Shown: positions 1-8,484, counted from the stretch's first letter. The stretch is DNA of 64,000 nucleotides from Mucilaginibacter kameinonensis (GCF_003675385.1 NZ_RCWZ01000006.1:227180-291179), one strand, 5' to 3'. Numbers and translations are program-made. Notes: generated from the letters alone by a model not told the origin.

Positions 1-1
1 T

Positions 2-238
2 ACCATAATTTCGATACTGGTAGTAACTAAAATTAACAAAGAAATATACGCTCAAACCTTCCTTGCAGCTACCATGGTGAAGCTTTTGACCTGCATGTTT
101 TTTTGCCTGTTTTTTTTGGTTAAAATCAAAGTAAATGGGGTGATTTTTGTTGCCAATTTTTTTTACGTATATTTCTTTAACCTCGTCTTTGAAATATACG
201 GCTTATTACGTACCTTGCGCAACCAAAAATTAAAGTAA
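2..238 (+). CDS. C-terminal part of a small membrane protein upstream of atpB
   Basis: The frame starting at base 2 is open from the window edge to TAA at 236-238, giving 78 residues. The 5' end lies outside the window. The peptide is strongly hydrophobic, with about three membrane segments: one at the edge, one around residues 23-42 (rich in Leu, Phe and Cys), and one around 48-70. It ends in a basic tail, RTLRNQK. The stop is only 14 bases before the atpB start. Bacteroidota often carry small membrane proteins (AtpZ/AtpI-like and a second short one) just before atpB, so I infer an ATP synthase assembly or accessory role. I do not recognise the family, and the position is the main argument. 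Confidence 0.6.
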   Translation, partial: TIISILVVTKINKEIYAQTFLAATMVKLLTCMFFCLFFLVKIKVNGVIFVANFFYVYFFNLVFEIYGLLRTLRNQKLK

Positions 239-252
239 AAATCTCTCTGCTA

Positions 253-1332
253 ATGGATTTTAGCCCTGTTTTGAACTCAAAAAAAATCACCTTAGGTATC
301 ATTTTAAGCGTTTTTTCGCTGTTTGTAACGTTAAAAGCTAACGCTGTACAGGAAAAAAATGAGTCTTCAACAAGTGTTGAAAGTAAGGAAACCGAAAAGT
401 TTGACCCTAATGAAGCCATCCTTGAACACATTGCCGATTCGCACTATTTTCATATAGGTGGCAAGGTTGCTATTGGTTTGCCGGTTATACTTTATACAGA
501 CGGCGGACTGGAAGTATTTTCAGCCTCAGAATTTGAGCATGGTGAAAAAGCCCACCAGGGTAAATATCACAATTATGCTTTGGTTAAAGACAAAATTAAA
601 GTTGTAGGCGCCGATGGTAAAACCATTGACGAAACAGCAAAGATTTTTGATTTGTCAATTACCCGCAACGTGTTTTCAATGTGGATGTCGGTAGTATTGC
701 TGATCTTGATTTTTGTTAGCGTTGCCGGATCGTACAAAAAACGTGTAGGTAAAGCGCCAAAAGGTTTGCAATCATTATTAGAGCCGTTGATCCTCTTTAT
801 CCGTGATGAGGTTGCATTGCCAAACATTGGTTACAAGTATGCTAAGTTTATGCCGCTGCTGTTAACCATGTTCTTCTTTATCCTGATCAATAACCTGATT
901 GGTATGGTTCCGTTTTTCCCGGGAGGTTCAAACCTTACCGGTAACATCGCGGTAACTATGGTACTTGCGGTTATTACCCTTATTGTGGTTAACGTTAATG
1001 GCAACAAATACTACTGGAAGCACATTTTTGCTCCTGATGTTCCATTCTGGTTGTATCCTATCATGTGGATAGTTGAGCTTGCCGGTATCATTTCAAAGCC
1101 TTTCGCGTTAATGGTGCGTTTGTTTGCAAACATTATGGCAGGCCACGTTATCGTATTGGCATTAATCTCTTTGATTTTCATATTCCAGACACTTTGGGTA
1201 TCTCCGGTATCAATAGCGTTCGCTTTGTTTATCGATGTGCTTGAGTTGCTGGTTGCTTTCTTACAGGCTTTCATCTTTACAATGCTTACCGCTTTGTTTA
1301 TTGGCAGCGCTGTTGAAGAGCATCATCATTAA
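253..1332 (+). CDS. atpB: ATP synthase F0 subunit a
   Basis: Membrane stator subunit that forms the proton half-channels next to the c-ring. The 359-residue protein is longer than E. coli subunit a (271) because of an N-terminal extension of about 140 residues, which begins with a signal-like hydrophobic stretch (about residues 11-32) and a charged Glu/Lys-rich region; such extensions are usual in Bacteroidota. Membrane helices fill residues about 143-355. The essential arginine is R289 in MVRLFANIMAGH. The C-terminus is a short His run (EEHHH). The start at 253 follows the preceding ORF by 14 bases, and atpE follows after 47 bases. It is the second gene of the operon. Confidence 0.97.
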   Translation: MDFSPVLNSKKITLGIILSVFSLFVTLKANAVQEKNESSTSVESKETEKFDPNEAILEHIADSHYFHIGGKVAIGLPVILYTDGGLEVFSASEFEHGEKAHQGKYHNYALVKDKIKVVGADGKTIDETAKIFDLSITRNVFSMWMSVVLLILIFVSVAGSYKKRVGKAPKGLQSLLEPLILFIRDEVALPNIGYKYAKFMPLLLTMFFFILINNLIGMVPFFPGGSNLTGNIAVTMVLAVITLIVVNVNGNKYYWKHIFAPDVPFWLYPIMWIVELAGIISKPFALMVRLFANIMAGHVIVLALISLIFIFQTLWVSPVSIAFALFIDVLELLVAFLQAFIFTMLTALFIGSAVEEHHH

Positions 1333-1379
1333 TAATTTGTAATTAATAATAACACTATATTCATTTAAATTTAAAAACA

Positions 1380-1589
1380 ATGGTTGGAAGTATTGCTGCA
1401 TTAGGTGCAGGTTTAGCAGTTATCGGTGCAGGTATTGGTATCGGTCAAATCGGTGGTAAAGCGATGGAAGGTATCTCTCGTCAGCCGGAAGCTGCTTCAA
1501 AAATTCAGACTGCCATGATCATCGCTGCGGCACTTGTTGAAGGTGTTGCTCTTTTCGGTGTGATCGTTGCACTTTTGGGTAACAAATAA
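1380..1589 (+). CDS. atpE: ATP synthase F0 subunit c
   Basis: Proteolipid of the rotating c-ring. At 69 residues it forms a two-helix hairpin: Gly-rich helix 1 (residues 5-28), the polar loop RQPEA (34-38) that contacts the central stalk, and helix 2 (43-66) with the ion-binding glutamate E54 in ALVEGVALFG. The sodium-type signature is missing: the residue after E54 is Gly rather than Ser, position 59 is Phe rather than Tyr, and Q23 is not at the ligand position of helix 1. I therefore infer proton coupling. A hairpin followed by a T run lies just downstream, before atpF. Confidence 0.97.
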   Translation: MVGSIAALGAGLAVIGAGIGIGQIGGKAMEGISRQPEAASKIQTAMIIAAALVEGVALFGVIVALLGNK

Positions 1590-1608
1590 TTTTACCCTAA
1601 AAAAATAG

Positions 1609-1646
1609 AAACCGTGCTGTGTAACGGTTGGTTACACACCGGTTTT
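1609..1646 (+). terminator. Hairpin plus T run between atpE and atpF (possible attenuator)
   Basis: AACCG...GTGTAAC pairs with GTTACAC.CCGGTT over a 5-base loop and is followed by TTTTT. It sits 20 bases after the atpE stop and 55 bases before atpF, inside an operon that clearly continues. It could act as a partial terminator or an mRNA 3' stabiliser, giving more subunit c than other subunits. The structure is read directly; the function is inferred. Confidence 0.55.
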
Positions 1647-1700
1647 TATTTGAATGAATAATATTAATTAGAACTATAGTCACAACAATTATATAGAAGA

Positions 1701-2192
1701 ATGGATTTAGTAATGCCTGATTGGGGTTTGGTTGTATGGACAACCGTAACCTTTTTATTCTTACTTATTTTATTGAGGGCATTTGCCTGGAAACCGATCA
1801 TGGCCGCCATTGGCGAGCGTGAGCGTTCAATTGAAGATGCTTTATTAAAAGCAGAAGCTGCCAAAGAAGAAATGAGCCGTTTAACTAACGAAAACGAATC
1901 GTTAATTAAACAAGCGCGTGCTGAGCGTGATCTGATCCTGTCTGAAGCTCGTAAAGCTAAAGATCAAATAGTATCTGATGCTAAAGAACTTGCACACAAA
2001 GAAGGTGCGCGTATGATTGAGCTTGCCCGCGTTGAAATTAACAACCAAAAAGCTATCGCTTTGGCAGATGTTAAAAACCAGGTAGCTACGTTATCTTTAG
2101 AGATTGCTGAGAAGATCCTTCGCAAACAATTTGAAGATCAGCAGCAGCAAAACGAATTGGTTAGCCAATTATTGAAAGAAGTGAAGTTATAA
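1701..2192 (+). CDS. atpF: ATP synthase F0 subunit b
   Basis: Peripheral-stalk subunit linking F0 to F1. The 163 residues start with one membrane helix (about residues 8-27, VVWTTVTFLFLLILLRAFAW) followed by a long charged amphipathic helix with Ala/Glu/Lys-rich heptads to the end, which dimerises as a right-handed coiled coil. The motif WKPIMAAIGERERSIEDAL just after the membrane helix is typical of the family. The length matches the usual 150-170 residues. The gene is followed by an unusual 119-base palindromic spacer before atpH. Confidence 0.96.
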   Translation: MDLVMPDWGLVVWTTVTFLFLLILLRAFAWKPIMAAIGERERSIEDALLKAEAAKEEMSRLTNENESLIKQARAERDLILSEARKAKDQIVSDAKELAHKEGARMIELARVEINNQKAIALADVKNQVATLSLEIAEKILRKQFEDQQQQNELVSQLLKEVKL

Positions 2193-2305
2193 GATTTCGG
2201 ATTTGGGATGTTGGATTTCGGATTTATTCCGGCATTCACTAACCAGTTAAAAACCGAAATTCAAAATAAAAATTCCAAAATCGAAAATTCGAAATCCGAA
2301 ATTAG
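2193..2305. repeat. Palindromic spacer repeat between atpF and atpH
   Basis: Two copies of GATTTCGGATTT (from 2193 and about 2214) on the left face AAAATCGAAAATTCGAAATCCGAAAT on the right (about 2277-2303), which carries the reverse complement ATTTCGGATT. The whole spacer can fold into one long imperfect hairpin. No coding frame is seen. It ends 7 bases before the atpH start. It looks like a dispersed intergenic palindrome that has inserted within the operon. Confidence 0.6.
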
Positions 2306-2311
2306 AAAGAA

Positions 2312-2854
2312 ATGTCAGAAGTAACAGTAGCATCGAGATACGCCAAATCACTTATCGACCTTGCGCAGGAACAAAACATTGTTGATGCGATAAAGGCAGA
2401 TATGGATCTTTTTTTACACACTTTAAAAGGAAGTTCTGAACTGGCCGCTGTTTTGGCTAACCCTATTATTTCACAGGCTAAGAAGATCAGTATTCTTGAG
2501 GCGGTGTTTGGTAATAAGGTGAACAAAGTGAGCATCATGTTCTTTAAGCTAATGGTAAACAAAGGCCGTGGCGGTGTTTTGTATTTTACTGCCCATGAGT
2601 ATATCAACCTTTTCAATATTAAAAGGAATATTACCAAAGCTAAAGTTACATCAGCTACAACATTATCTGATGCAAACGAAAAGACACTGGTAGATGAATT
2701 ACAAAAGGCTATCGGTGGCACTGTAGTATTGGATACCAAAGTAGATCCTACACTGATTGGTGGATTTGTGCTTAACGTAGGCGACAGGCAGGTTGATACC
2801 AGCATTGCTGCAAGCCTTAAGAAGATGAAAAAAGAATTTGCTGAAAAAGCATAA
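2312..2854 (+). CDS. atpH: ATP synthase F1 subunit delta
   Basis: Soluble stalk subunit that connects subunit b to the top of the alpha3beta3 head. The 180-residue length is usual. The N-terminal helical domain (about residues 1-105) starts SEVTVASRYAKSLIDLAQEQ, a common delta opening. The C-terminal part holds the family signature DPTLIGGFVLNVGDRQVDTSI (about 145-165). It lies between atpF and atpA with the order conserved across bacteria; the gap to atpA is 43 bases. Confidence 0.95.
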   Translation: MSEVTVASRYAKSLIDLAQEQNIVDAIKADMDLFLHTLKGSSELAAVLANPIISQAKKISILEAVFGNKVNKVSIMFFKLMVNKGRGGVLYFTAHEYINLFNIKRNITKAKVTSATTLSDANEKTLVDELQKAIGGTVVLDTKVDPTLIGGFVLNVGDRQVDTSIAASLKKMKKEFAEKA

Positions 2855-2897
2855 TTAATTAAGTATTAAAAGTAAAACTCTAAATAAATTTTAAACA

Positions 2898-4472
2898 ATG
2901 GTAGAGGTAAGACCAGACGAAGTATCAGCAATTTTGCGTCAGCAGTTGGCCGGCTTCAAGTCAGAATCTGAATTAGAAGAAGTGGGTACTGTACTCCAGG
3001 TGGGTGACGGTATCGCACGCGTTTATGGATTAACTAAAGTACAGTCGGGTGAGTTGGTTGAATTTGGCACAGGATTGCAAGGCATCGTACTTAACCTTGA
3101 AGAAGATAACGTGGGCGTGGTATTGTTAGGTAAATCTGATGATATTAAAGAAGGTGATACCGTTAAACGTACCAACAGGATTGCATCAATTAACGTAGGC
3201 GAGGGTATGCTTGGCCGTGTTGTTGATACCTTAGGTGCCCCTATTGATGGTAAAGGCCCAATCACCGGTCAAACTTATGAGATGCCACTTGAGCGTAAAG
3301 CACCAGGTGTAATCTACCGTCAGCCGGTAACCGAGCCATTACAAACAGGCATCAAAGCTATCGACGCGATGATCCCTATCGGCCGTGGCCAGCGTGAGTT
3401 GGTTATCGGTGACCGTCAAACAGGTAAAACTGCGGTTTGTATCGATACTATCATCAATCAAAAAGAATTTTACGATGCAGGTAAACCTGTAATCTGTATA
3501 TATGTAGCTTGCGGACAAAAAGCATCAACTGTTGCTAACATTGTTCGTACGCTTGAAGAGAACGGCGCTATGCCTTACTCTATCATTGTTGCCGCTAACG
3601 CTTCAGACTCTGCTACCATGCAGTTCTTTGCTCCGTTTGCAGGTGCAGCTATCGGCGAGTACTTCCGTGATACAGGCCGTCCGGCTTTGATCATCTATGA
3701 TGACTTGTCAAAACAAGCTGTTGCTTACCGTGAGGTTTCATTGTTGTTACGTCGTCCACCGGGCCGTGAGGCTTACCCGGGTGACGTATTTTACCTGCAC
3801 AGCCGTTTATTAGAGCGTGCCGCTAAAATCAACGCAAATGATTCTATCGCACAACAAATGAACGACCTTCCTGAATCTATCAGAGGTATCGTTAAAGGTG
3901 GCGGTTCATTAACAGCGCTTCCAATCATTGAAACACAAGCTGGTGACGTATCTGCATACATCCCAACTAACGTAATTTCAATTACTGACGGTCAGATCTT
4001 CCTTGAGTCGAACTTGTTCAACGCGGGTGTTCGTCCGGCTATCAACGTAGGTATCTCTGTATCACGTGTAGGTGGTAACGCGCAGATCAAATCAATGAAA
4101 AAAGTTGCCGGTACCTTGAAACTTGACCAGGCTCAGTTCCGTGAGCTTGAGGCTTTCTCAAAATTCGGTTCAGACCTTGACGCTTCAACCAAAAACGTGT
4201 TGGACAAAGGTATCCGTAACGTAGAGATCCTGAAACAAGGTCAATACTCTCCGGTAACTGTAGAAAAACAAGTTGCTATCATTTACCTGGGTACTAAAAA
4301 CTTAATGCGTAACGTACCTGTAAACAAGGTAAGGGAATTCGAAGCCGAATTTACCGATCAGTTAGAAGCTCGTCACCCGGAAGTTTTAGCTGCCCTTAAA
4401 GCAGGTAAATTTGACGATCAGCTTACCGGTGTACTGGAAACAGTAGCCAAAGAACTGTCAGCAAGGTATTAA
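2898..4472 (+). CDS. atpA: ATP synthase F1 subunit alpha
   Basis: Non-catalytic nucleotide-binding subunit of the F1 head. The 524 residues contain the N-terminal beta-barrel (about 25-95), the Walker A motif GDRQTGKT (171-178), the Walker B region LIIYDDLSKQA, the motif PGREAYPGDVFYLHSRLLERAAK, and the signature PAINVGISVSRVGG, whose Arg reaches into the neighbouring catalytic site. The C-terminal helical domain is complete. It is very well conserved. After it comes a 133-base spacer with a strong hairpin before atpG. Confidence 0.98.
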   Translation: MVEVRPDEVSAILRQQLAGFKSESELEEVGTVLQVGDGIARVYGLTKVQSGELVEFGTGLQGIVLNLEEDNVGVVLLGKSDDIKEGDTVKRTNRIASINVGEGMLGRVVDTLGAPIDGKGPITGQTYEMPLERKAPGVIYRQPVTEPLQTGIKAIDAMIPIGRGQRELVIGDRQTGKTAVCIDTIINQKEFYDAGKPVICIYVACGQKASTVANIVRTLEENGAMPYSIIVAANASDSATMQFFAPFAGAAIGEYFRDTGRPALIIYDDLSKQAVAYREVSLLLRRPPGREAYPGDVFYLHSRLLERAAKINANDSIAQQMNDLPESIRGIVKGGGSLTALPIIETQAGDVSAYIPTNVISITDGQIFLESNLFNAGVRPAINVGISVSRVGGNAQIKSMKKVAGTLKLDQAQFRELEAFSKFGSDLDASTKNVLDKGIRNVEILKQGQYSPVTVEKQVAIIYLGTKNLMRNVPVNKVREFEAEFTDQLEARHPEVLAALKAGKFDDQLTGVLETVAKELSARY

Positions 4473-4479
4473 TCTTTTG

Positions 4480-4600
4480 ATGTGCAGATATGTTGATTTG
4501 CAAAAGTGCAAATCAGCATATCGCTTCAAAATGATTTTAATTAAATAAACTGGTGCGGTGCGCAATATGCACATCTGCACATTTAAAATTCGCACATCGT
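4480..4600. repeat. Palindromic TGTGCA-type repeat between atpA and atpG
   Basis: At 4487-4522 a 16-base arm (GATATGTTGATTTGCA) pairs with TGCAAATCAGCATATC over a 4-base loop, with one G-U pair. Downstream are more TGCACAT units, ending in ATCTGCACATTTAAA at 4573-4587. The same 15 bases recur at 50341-50355, again just before a start codon, so the two spacers belong to one repeat family. It is non-coding. Confidence 0.75.
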
Positions 4601-4605
4601 AACGA

Positions 4606-5493
4606 ATGGCTAATTTAAAAGAAGTAAGAAACAGGATCAAATCTGTATCATCAACCCAGCAGATCACCAAGGCTATGAAAATGGTTTCGGCTGCTAAGTT
4701 GAAACGTGCTACCAACGCTATTATTCAGCTGCGTCCTTACGCAAGTAAGTTGAAAGACCTGCTGGCTAATTTATCTGCAAGTTTGGAGGATAACACTTCT
4801 CCGTACCTTCAGGAGCGTGAACCAGTACGTGTATTGGTAGTTGTGGTATCATCAAACCGCGGTTTGGCCGGTGCTTTCAATGCTAACGTTATTAAAGCCG
4901 CCAACAACCTTATTGCCGAGAAATATCCTAAGCAGCTTGCTGCCGGTAACGTATCTATCGTTGCCATCGGTAAAAAAGCGCAGGAGTTTTATCAAAGGCG
5001 TAAGTACAACGTAATTGGTAACAACAATGACCTGTACTCGGATCTTAACTTCGAGAATGCTTCAAAAATTACCGAAGCTATCATGCAGGGCTTTGTTAAC
5101 GGCGATTACGACCGTGTGGAGCTGGTGTATAACCACTTCCGTAACGCGGCTGTACAATACCTGATCACAGAGCAGTTATTGCCGGTGCCAAAAGCCGAGA
5201 AGAAAGAGGAAGTAAAAGCAGCTAATGTTGATTACATCCTTGAGCCATCACAACAGGAAATTGTTGAGCAATTGATCCCTAAAAATATCAAGATCCAACT
5301 TTACCGTGCAGTATTGGATTCTAACGCATCTGAACACGGTGCACGTATGACAGCGATGGATAAAGCAACCGAAAATGCCGGTGAGCTTTTGAAATCATTA
5401 AAACTTTCATACAACCAGGCCCGTCAGGCAGCCATCACTACCGAGCTTACCGAGATCGTGAGTGGTGCAGCAGCCCTTTCAGGCGGCAACTAA
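4606..5493 (+). CDS. atpG: ATP synthase F1 subunit gamma
   Basis: Central rotor shaft of F1. The 295 residues fit the family (285-300). The N-terminal helix begins MANLKEVRNRIKSVSSTQQITKAMKMVSAAKLKRA, the standard gamma signature, and the C-terminal helix carries EHGARMTAMDKATENAGELL, the second signature that forms the antiparallel coiled coil inside alpha3beta3. It is the last gene of the operon. A terminator follows at once, and neither atpD (beta) nor atpC (epsilon) comes next. Confidence 0.97.
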   Translation: MANLKEVRNRIKSVSSTQQITKAMKMVSAAKLKRATNAIIQLRPYASKLKDLLANLSASLEDNTSPYLQEREPVRVLVVVVSSNRGLAGAFNANVIKAANNLIAEKYPKQLAAGNVSIVAIGKKAQEFYQRRKYNVIGNNNDLYSDLNFENASKITEAIMQGFVNGDYDRVELVYNHFRNAAVQYLITEQLLPVPKAEKKEEVKAANVDYILEPSQQEIVEQLIPKNIKIQLYRAVLDSNASEHGARMTAMDKATENAGELLKSLKLSYNQARQAAITTELTEIVSGAAALSGGN

Positions 5494-5514
5494 GTTTAAA
5501 ATACTTTTATATAG

Positions 5515-5544
5515 AAAAGGCTTTCCGGGAGGAGAGCCTTTTTT
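5515..5544 (+). terminator. Intrinsic terminator of the ATP synthase operon
   Basis: AAAAGGCTTTCC-GGGA-GGAGAGCCTTTTTTG forms a stem with a T run 22 bases after the atpG stop. Confidence 0.85.
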
Positions 5545-5587
5545 GTTTACTGGGAAATAAACGCTAAAGTTGTAATTGTAATACTTT

Positions 5588-6010
5588 ATGAAGGAGTTAA
5601 ACCTAAAGTCTGTTGTTTTATACTCAAGCATATGTGTTTATGTAGTTTCACTAACACAACACTGTTACTGTACAACAGATTCCTGCGGCGATTCGATAAT
5701 GGCTTTGCTCATTGGGCCTTTAGGTCTGATTTTTGGAGGCGCAGGCTTTAGTTGGTTGGCAAACCCATTTTTATTCAGTGCGTGGTTTTCTTTTAAGAAT
5801 AAGCCATTGCGAACAATTGTTGTCAGTTCGATATCAGTTGCTTTTATGGCTTCTTTCCTGGTTTTTAAACGCATAATTTCGGATGAAGCAGGTAATTACT
5901 CAGAAATTGTTAGTTATAGATTAGGGTATTGGTTATGGTTATTGAGCGGAATGATAATGCTGGTTGGTAGTATATTAGTATATGGTAGATCGAAGCCTGG
6001 CATTAACTGA
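5588..6010 (+). CDS. Small membrane protein of unknown function
   Basis: A 140-residue protein with about four hydrophobic segments (residues about 8-24, 38-58, 75-92 and 112-133). The segment between the first two contains several cysteines (HCYC, DSCGDS), probably on the periplasmic side if helix 1 is inserted with its basic N-terminus in the cytoplasm. I do not recognise a family. It is a single gene on the plus strand after the atp terminator and faces the minus-strand lipoprotein gene that follows. Coding status rests on an uninterrupted frame, a typical codon mix and a well-formed membrane protein. Confidence 0.6.
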   Translation: MKELNLKSVVLYSSICVYVVSLTQHCYCTTDSCGDSIMALLIGPLGLIFGGAGFSWLANPFLFSAWFSFKNKPLRTIVVSSISVAFMASFLVFKRIISDEAGNYSEIVSYRLGYWLWLLSGMIMLVGSILVYGRSKPGIN

Positions 6011-6061
6011 CACCGGAACGCTAAACTTCGACCAGTGTACGTTCAGTTTCGATAAAAAAGA

Positions 6062-6547
6062 TTATATCACCACAAGATCCGCCCCAGCATCAATCTCATT
6101 TGCAGGAATTACCTTATCCCAGATGTGTATTTTCACATGGTAAGTTTCTCCGGCTATCATGGGCCGACCGATGGTGATATCTCCTCGCAGCTCTGTGGCC
6201 CGCTCGGGCGGGTAACCGGTTGTGCCTTCAAAGAGATCGGTAGCGCTTAAAACTGCGGTTCCCTTTTTATCAGTAACTATCAACTGCATTCCTGGATAGG
6301 CTTTACCGTCTTTCAGCCCATAGTTTGCAACGCCAACCGCTACAATGGCTATTTTTGTATTAAGGTTTACCTTATTATCGCGCATGGCATTATTCGCCGG
6401 GTCAACCAATAACACGTTGTTTACACCAAAACCGTTGTAGCTAAATTTTAAGCCAGTATTAAAGTCCTTTTTTACTCCTTTGCTAAAGTTGCATGCTAAT
6501 AGGGTCATGCAACTTATTATTGTCACTATAATTTTTAGGTTTTTCAT
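6062..6547 (-). CDS. Putative lipoprotein of unknown function
   Basis: I place the start at the ATG ending at 6547, not at an upstream ATG 44 codons earlier, because the protein then opens MKNLKIIVTIISCMTLLAC, a standard lipoprotein signal with the Cys at residue 19. The mature part, about 140 residues, is beta-rich with runs such as LNTKIAIVAVGVANY and GETYHVKIHIWDKV, suggesting an Ig-like or beta-sandwich fold. No catalytic motif is seen and I do not recognise the family. It probably sits in the envelope, anchored to a membrane. Confidence 0.65.
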   Translation of the reverse strand: MKNLKIIVTIISCMTLLACNFSKGVKKDFNTGLKFSYNGFGVNNVLLVDPANNAMRDNKVNLNTKIAIVAVGVANYGLKDGKAYPGMQLIVTDKKGTAVLSATDLFEGTTGYPPERATELRGDITIGRPMIAGETYHVKIHIWDKVIPANEIDAGADLVVI

Positions 6548-6729
6548 TGATAAGGATAAGAGTGAAAGTCTCGATGCAAATAAACAAAAGACGCCAATAA
6601 GAAAGCTACGGGCATGTTGCAAATACTTTCGAATTTGTTGCATACTTTGATGCCCGAAAGCTGAAATGCCCTGTAACAATATACCAACGATTGAATCTCA
6701 TTATCAATTATAAACCGCCGCATTCCCAG

Positions 6730-7371
6730 ATGATTAAGAAATATTCAGTTTTAATAGGAGTTGTCATTTCTTCAGTTTTAATGATCATAGCCATCTCGGT
6801 TTACCCTGGCGGATCCATGTACAATGAGTACTCCGTCGGCTTCGACTGGAAACACAATTTCATCAGTAACCTGTTTGGAACAAGGGCGTTAAATGGCGCA
6901 GAAAATGCTTCGAGAATTTGGGCCTGTGCGGGGATGATTTTATTCCCTCTTAGCTACGCAATGTTTTTTATTAATATGTCCAAAAAGATACCAGACAGAA
7001 ACTCGGCCTATATTATAAAATACATGGGGATAGCTAACGTCCTGTTTACCTTTTTAACCGTAACCCCCTGGCACGATTTAATGTTGATTATATCTACCAG
7101 CTTATTTTGGACGTGTTTATTTATCATCACTGTTTTTATCCTCAAAACCAGGCTTCATCTATTTAAGGTTTTGTGTGTGATTTGCCTTGCAATTTTTTAT
7201 TACAGCGTTTACCTATGGGGCATAAGCGATTGGGATTTATTACCAATAACACAAAAGATAAACTTTCTTACTTCGACGCTCCTAATTTTAGGTCTTGAAT
7301 ATTTTACTAAAAAAGAAGATTTTGCTCATATTAAACCAAGGGGGCAAAAAGCACTGGTAGGTAATAATTAA
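6730..7371 (+). CDS. Multi-pass membrane protein, DUF998-like
   Basis: The start at 6730 (MIKKYSVLIGVVISS) is preferred over 6691, because it places a basic residue pair just before the first membrane helix; the upstream start would add 13 polar residues. The product of about 213 residues has six hydrophobic segments. The loop after the first helix, SVGFDWKHNFISNLFG, resembles the conserved 'ISDL/ISNLG' loop of DUF998-type six-helix proteins. No function is known. The assignment to DUF998 is from memory of the pattern and is moderate. Confidence 0.6.
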   Translation: MIKKYSVLIGVVISSVLMIIAISVYPGGSMYNEYSVGFDWKHNFISNLFGTRALNGAENASRIWACAGMILFPLSYAMFFINMSKKIPDRNSAYIIKYMGIANVLFTFLTVTPWHDLMLIISTSLFWTCLFIITVFILKTRLHLFKVLCVICLAIFYYSVYLWGISDWDLLPITQKINFLTSTLLILGLEYFTKKEDFAHIKPRGQKALVGNN

Positions 7372-7397
7372 GTTTCGGCAGTATCAAAGCAAAACCC

Positions 7398-7515
7398 CAA
7401 AATCAGATTAACCCAAAAAGTCCCGGTTCAGACGAATCAGCGAAATCAACGTAATCATAACAAAAATCAACGGTCAGGGTTACCTCTTGCCACTCTCTGG
7501 TATCAATGTATACCA
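7398..7515. repeat. Half of a dispersed intergenic repeat plus a small dyad
   Basis: Bases about 7408-7475 contain the string GAATCAGCGAAATCAACGTA, part of a repeat I know to be common between genes in Bacteroidota. Only one arm is visible here. A separate dyad TGGTAT-caatgt-ATACCA lies at 7498-7515, 17 bases before the next gene, and could be an operator. The 160-base gap holds no gene. Confidence 0.45.
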
Positions 7516-7532
7516 AAGAAAATTAAACAGTT

Positions 7533-8423
7533 ATGAAAACAAAGTTATTCCTGGCGTTGCTGGCGGGCGTGTTGCTGCTGGACGCATGTGGGCGTAGTTC
7601 AAAGTACGAGCCCTTAAGAGAAGACAGAGCATCGGCGGCCGATACAGTGGCGGTTAGTGCAGACAGTACCTCGGTAGCGACAACTCCAGCCAAGCTGGTA
7701 AAAACAGCCGACATGCGGTTTAAGGTAAAAAACGTTCAACAAACGGGCGATGCTATAGCCGCGCTTACAACCCATAACGGCGGTATGGTGATGCACCATC
7801 AAATGCAGGCCGATGTGGAACGATCTGAAGATATCCGCGTGAGTAATGATTCGGTTAAACGTGTTTCGGCCCTCAGGACTAATGCGGATATGGCGGTAAA
7901 AGTTCCTTCAGAAAAACTCGAAGGCTTCATGACCGAGGTTGCCCATATGGGGATGTATGTTACGCTCCGGAAAATGGATATTGAAGACCGCACGCTTGAC
8001 TATCTGTCGGAAAAACTGAAATTAAAAAACCGTCAGGATTTGGTAGATCAGCAAAAGAAGGGTAAAGTAGTTATTAAAAACCCAGTGAACGTGATGCTGC
8101 TTAAAGACGACATGGTTGATCAGCAAATTGGCAATATGCGCACAGATGAAGCCGTAAAGTACAGCATTGTTACCCTTAGCTTTTACCAGAGCAATTTTAT
8201 CAACCAGGAAATGATAGCTAATGACGATCCTTCTGCCTATCAGTTGCCTTTTGTTAACCGTCTGGCTATCACATTAAATAATGGCTGGCAACTTTTTGTT
8301 GAACTGATCCTGGGGTTGGCCAACGTGTGGGTATTTATAACTTTAGGTATAGGTTTGTGGGCAATGTACGGCTATTATAAACGTAAACACCCCGCATGGT
8401 TCGCCAGCGGCATAAAATCATAA
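7533..8423 (+). CDS. DUF4349-type lipoprotein with C-terminal membrane helix
   Basis: A 296-residue protein with a lipoprotein signal whose Cys is residue 19 (LLLDACG). After a low-complexity linker (about 25-55) comes the DUF4349 pattern: VKTADMRFKVKNVQQTGDAI, then VKVPSEKLEGFMTEVAHMG and a stretch predicted to form a coiled coil (about 150-200). One or two membrane helices lie near the C-terminus (about 255-282), followed by a basic tail YYKRKHPAWF. DUF4349 proteins are envelope proteins of unknown role. A single gene; the gap to the next gene is 61 bases. Confidence 0.75.
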   Translation: MKTKLFLALLAGVLLLDACGRSSKYEPLREDRASAADTVAVSADSTSVATTPAKLVKTADMRFKVKNVQQTGDAIAALTTHNGGMVMHHQMQADVERSEDIRVSNDSVKRVSALRTNADMAVKVPSEKLEGFMTEVAHMGMYVTLRKMDIEDRTLDYLSEKLKLKNRQDLVDQQKKGKVVIKNPVNVMLLKDDMVDQQIGNMRTDEAVKYSIVTLSFYQSNFINQEMIANDDPSAYQLPFVNRLAITLNNGWQLFVELILGLANVWVFITLGIGLWAMYGYYKRKHPAWFASGIKS

Positions 8424-8453
8424 AAACTTTATAGCTTTTTCGGTAAACATTTC

Positions 8454-8461
8454 TATTTTTG
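8454..8461 (+). promoter_or_regulatory. Bacteroidota -7 promoter element (TATTTTTG)
   Basis: TATTTTTG matches the TAnnTTTG consensus used by the primary sigma factor of this phylum. A T-rich -33 region (CTTTTT) lies about 15-20 bases upstream. It is 24 bases before the small membrane protein gene at 8485. Confidence 0.5.
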
Positions 8462-8484
8462 CGCAAACATTAAAAATAGGTACC

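Noticed and set aside
1380..1589. Sodium-driven ATP synthase
   Set aside because: The c subunit lacks the Ser after the key Glu and a Tyr at the ligand position, so proton coupling is more likely.
6062..6679. 205-residue protein start at 6679
   Set aside because: The first 44 residues are unlike a lipoprotein signal; the ATG ending at 6547 gives a standard signal with LLAC.
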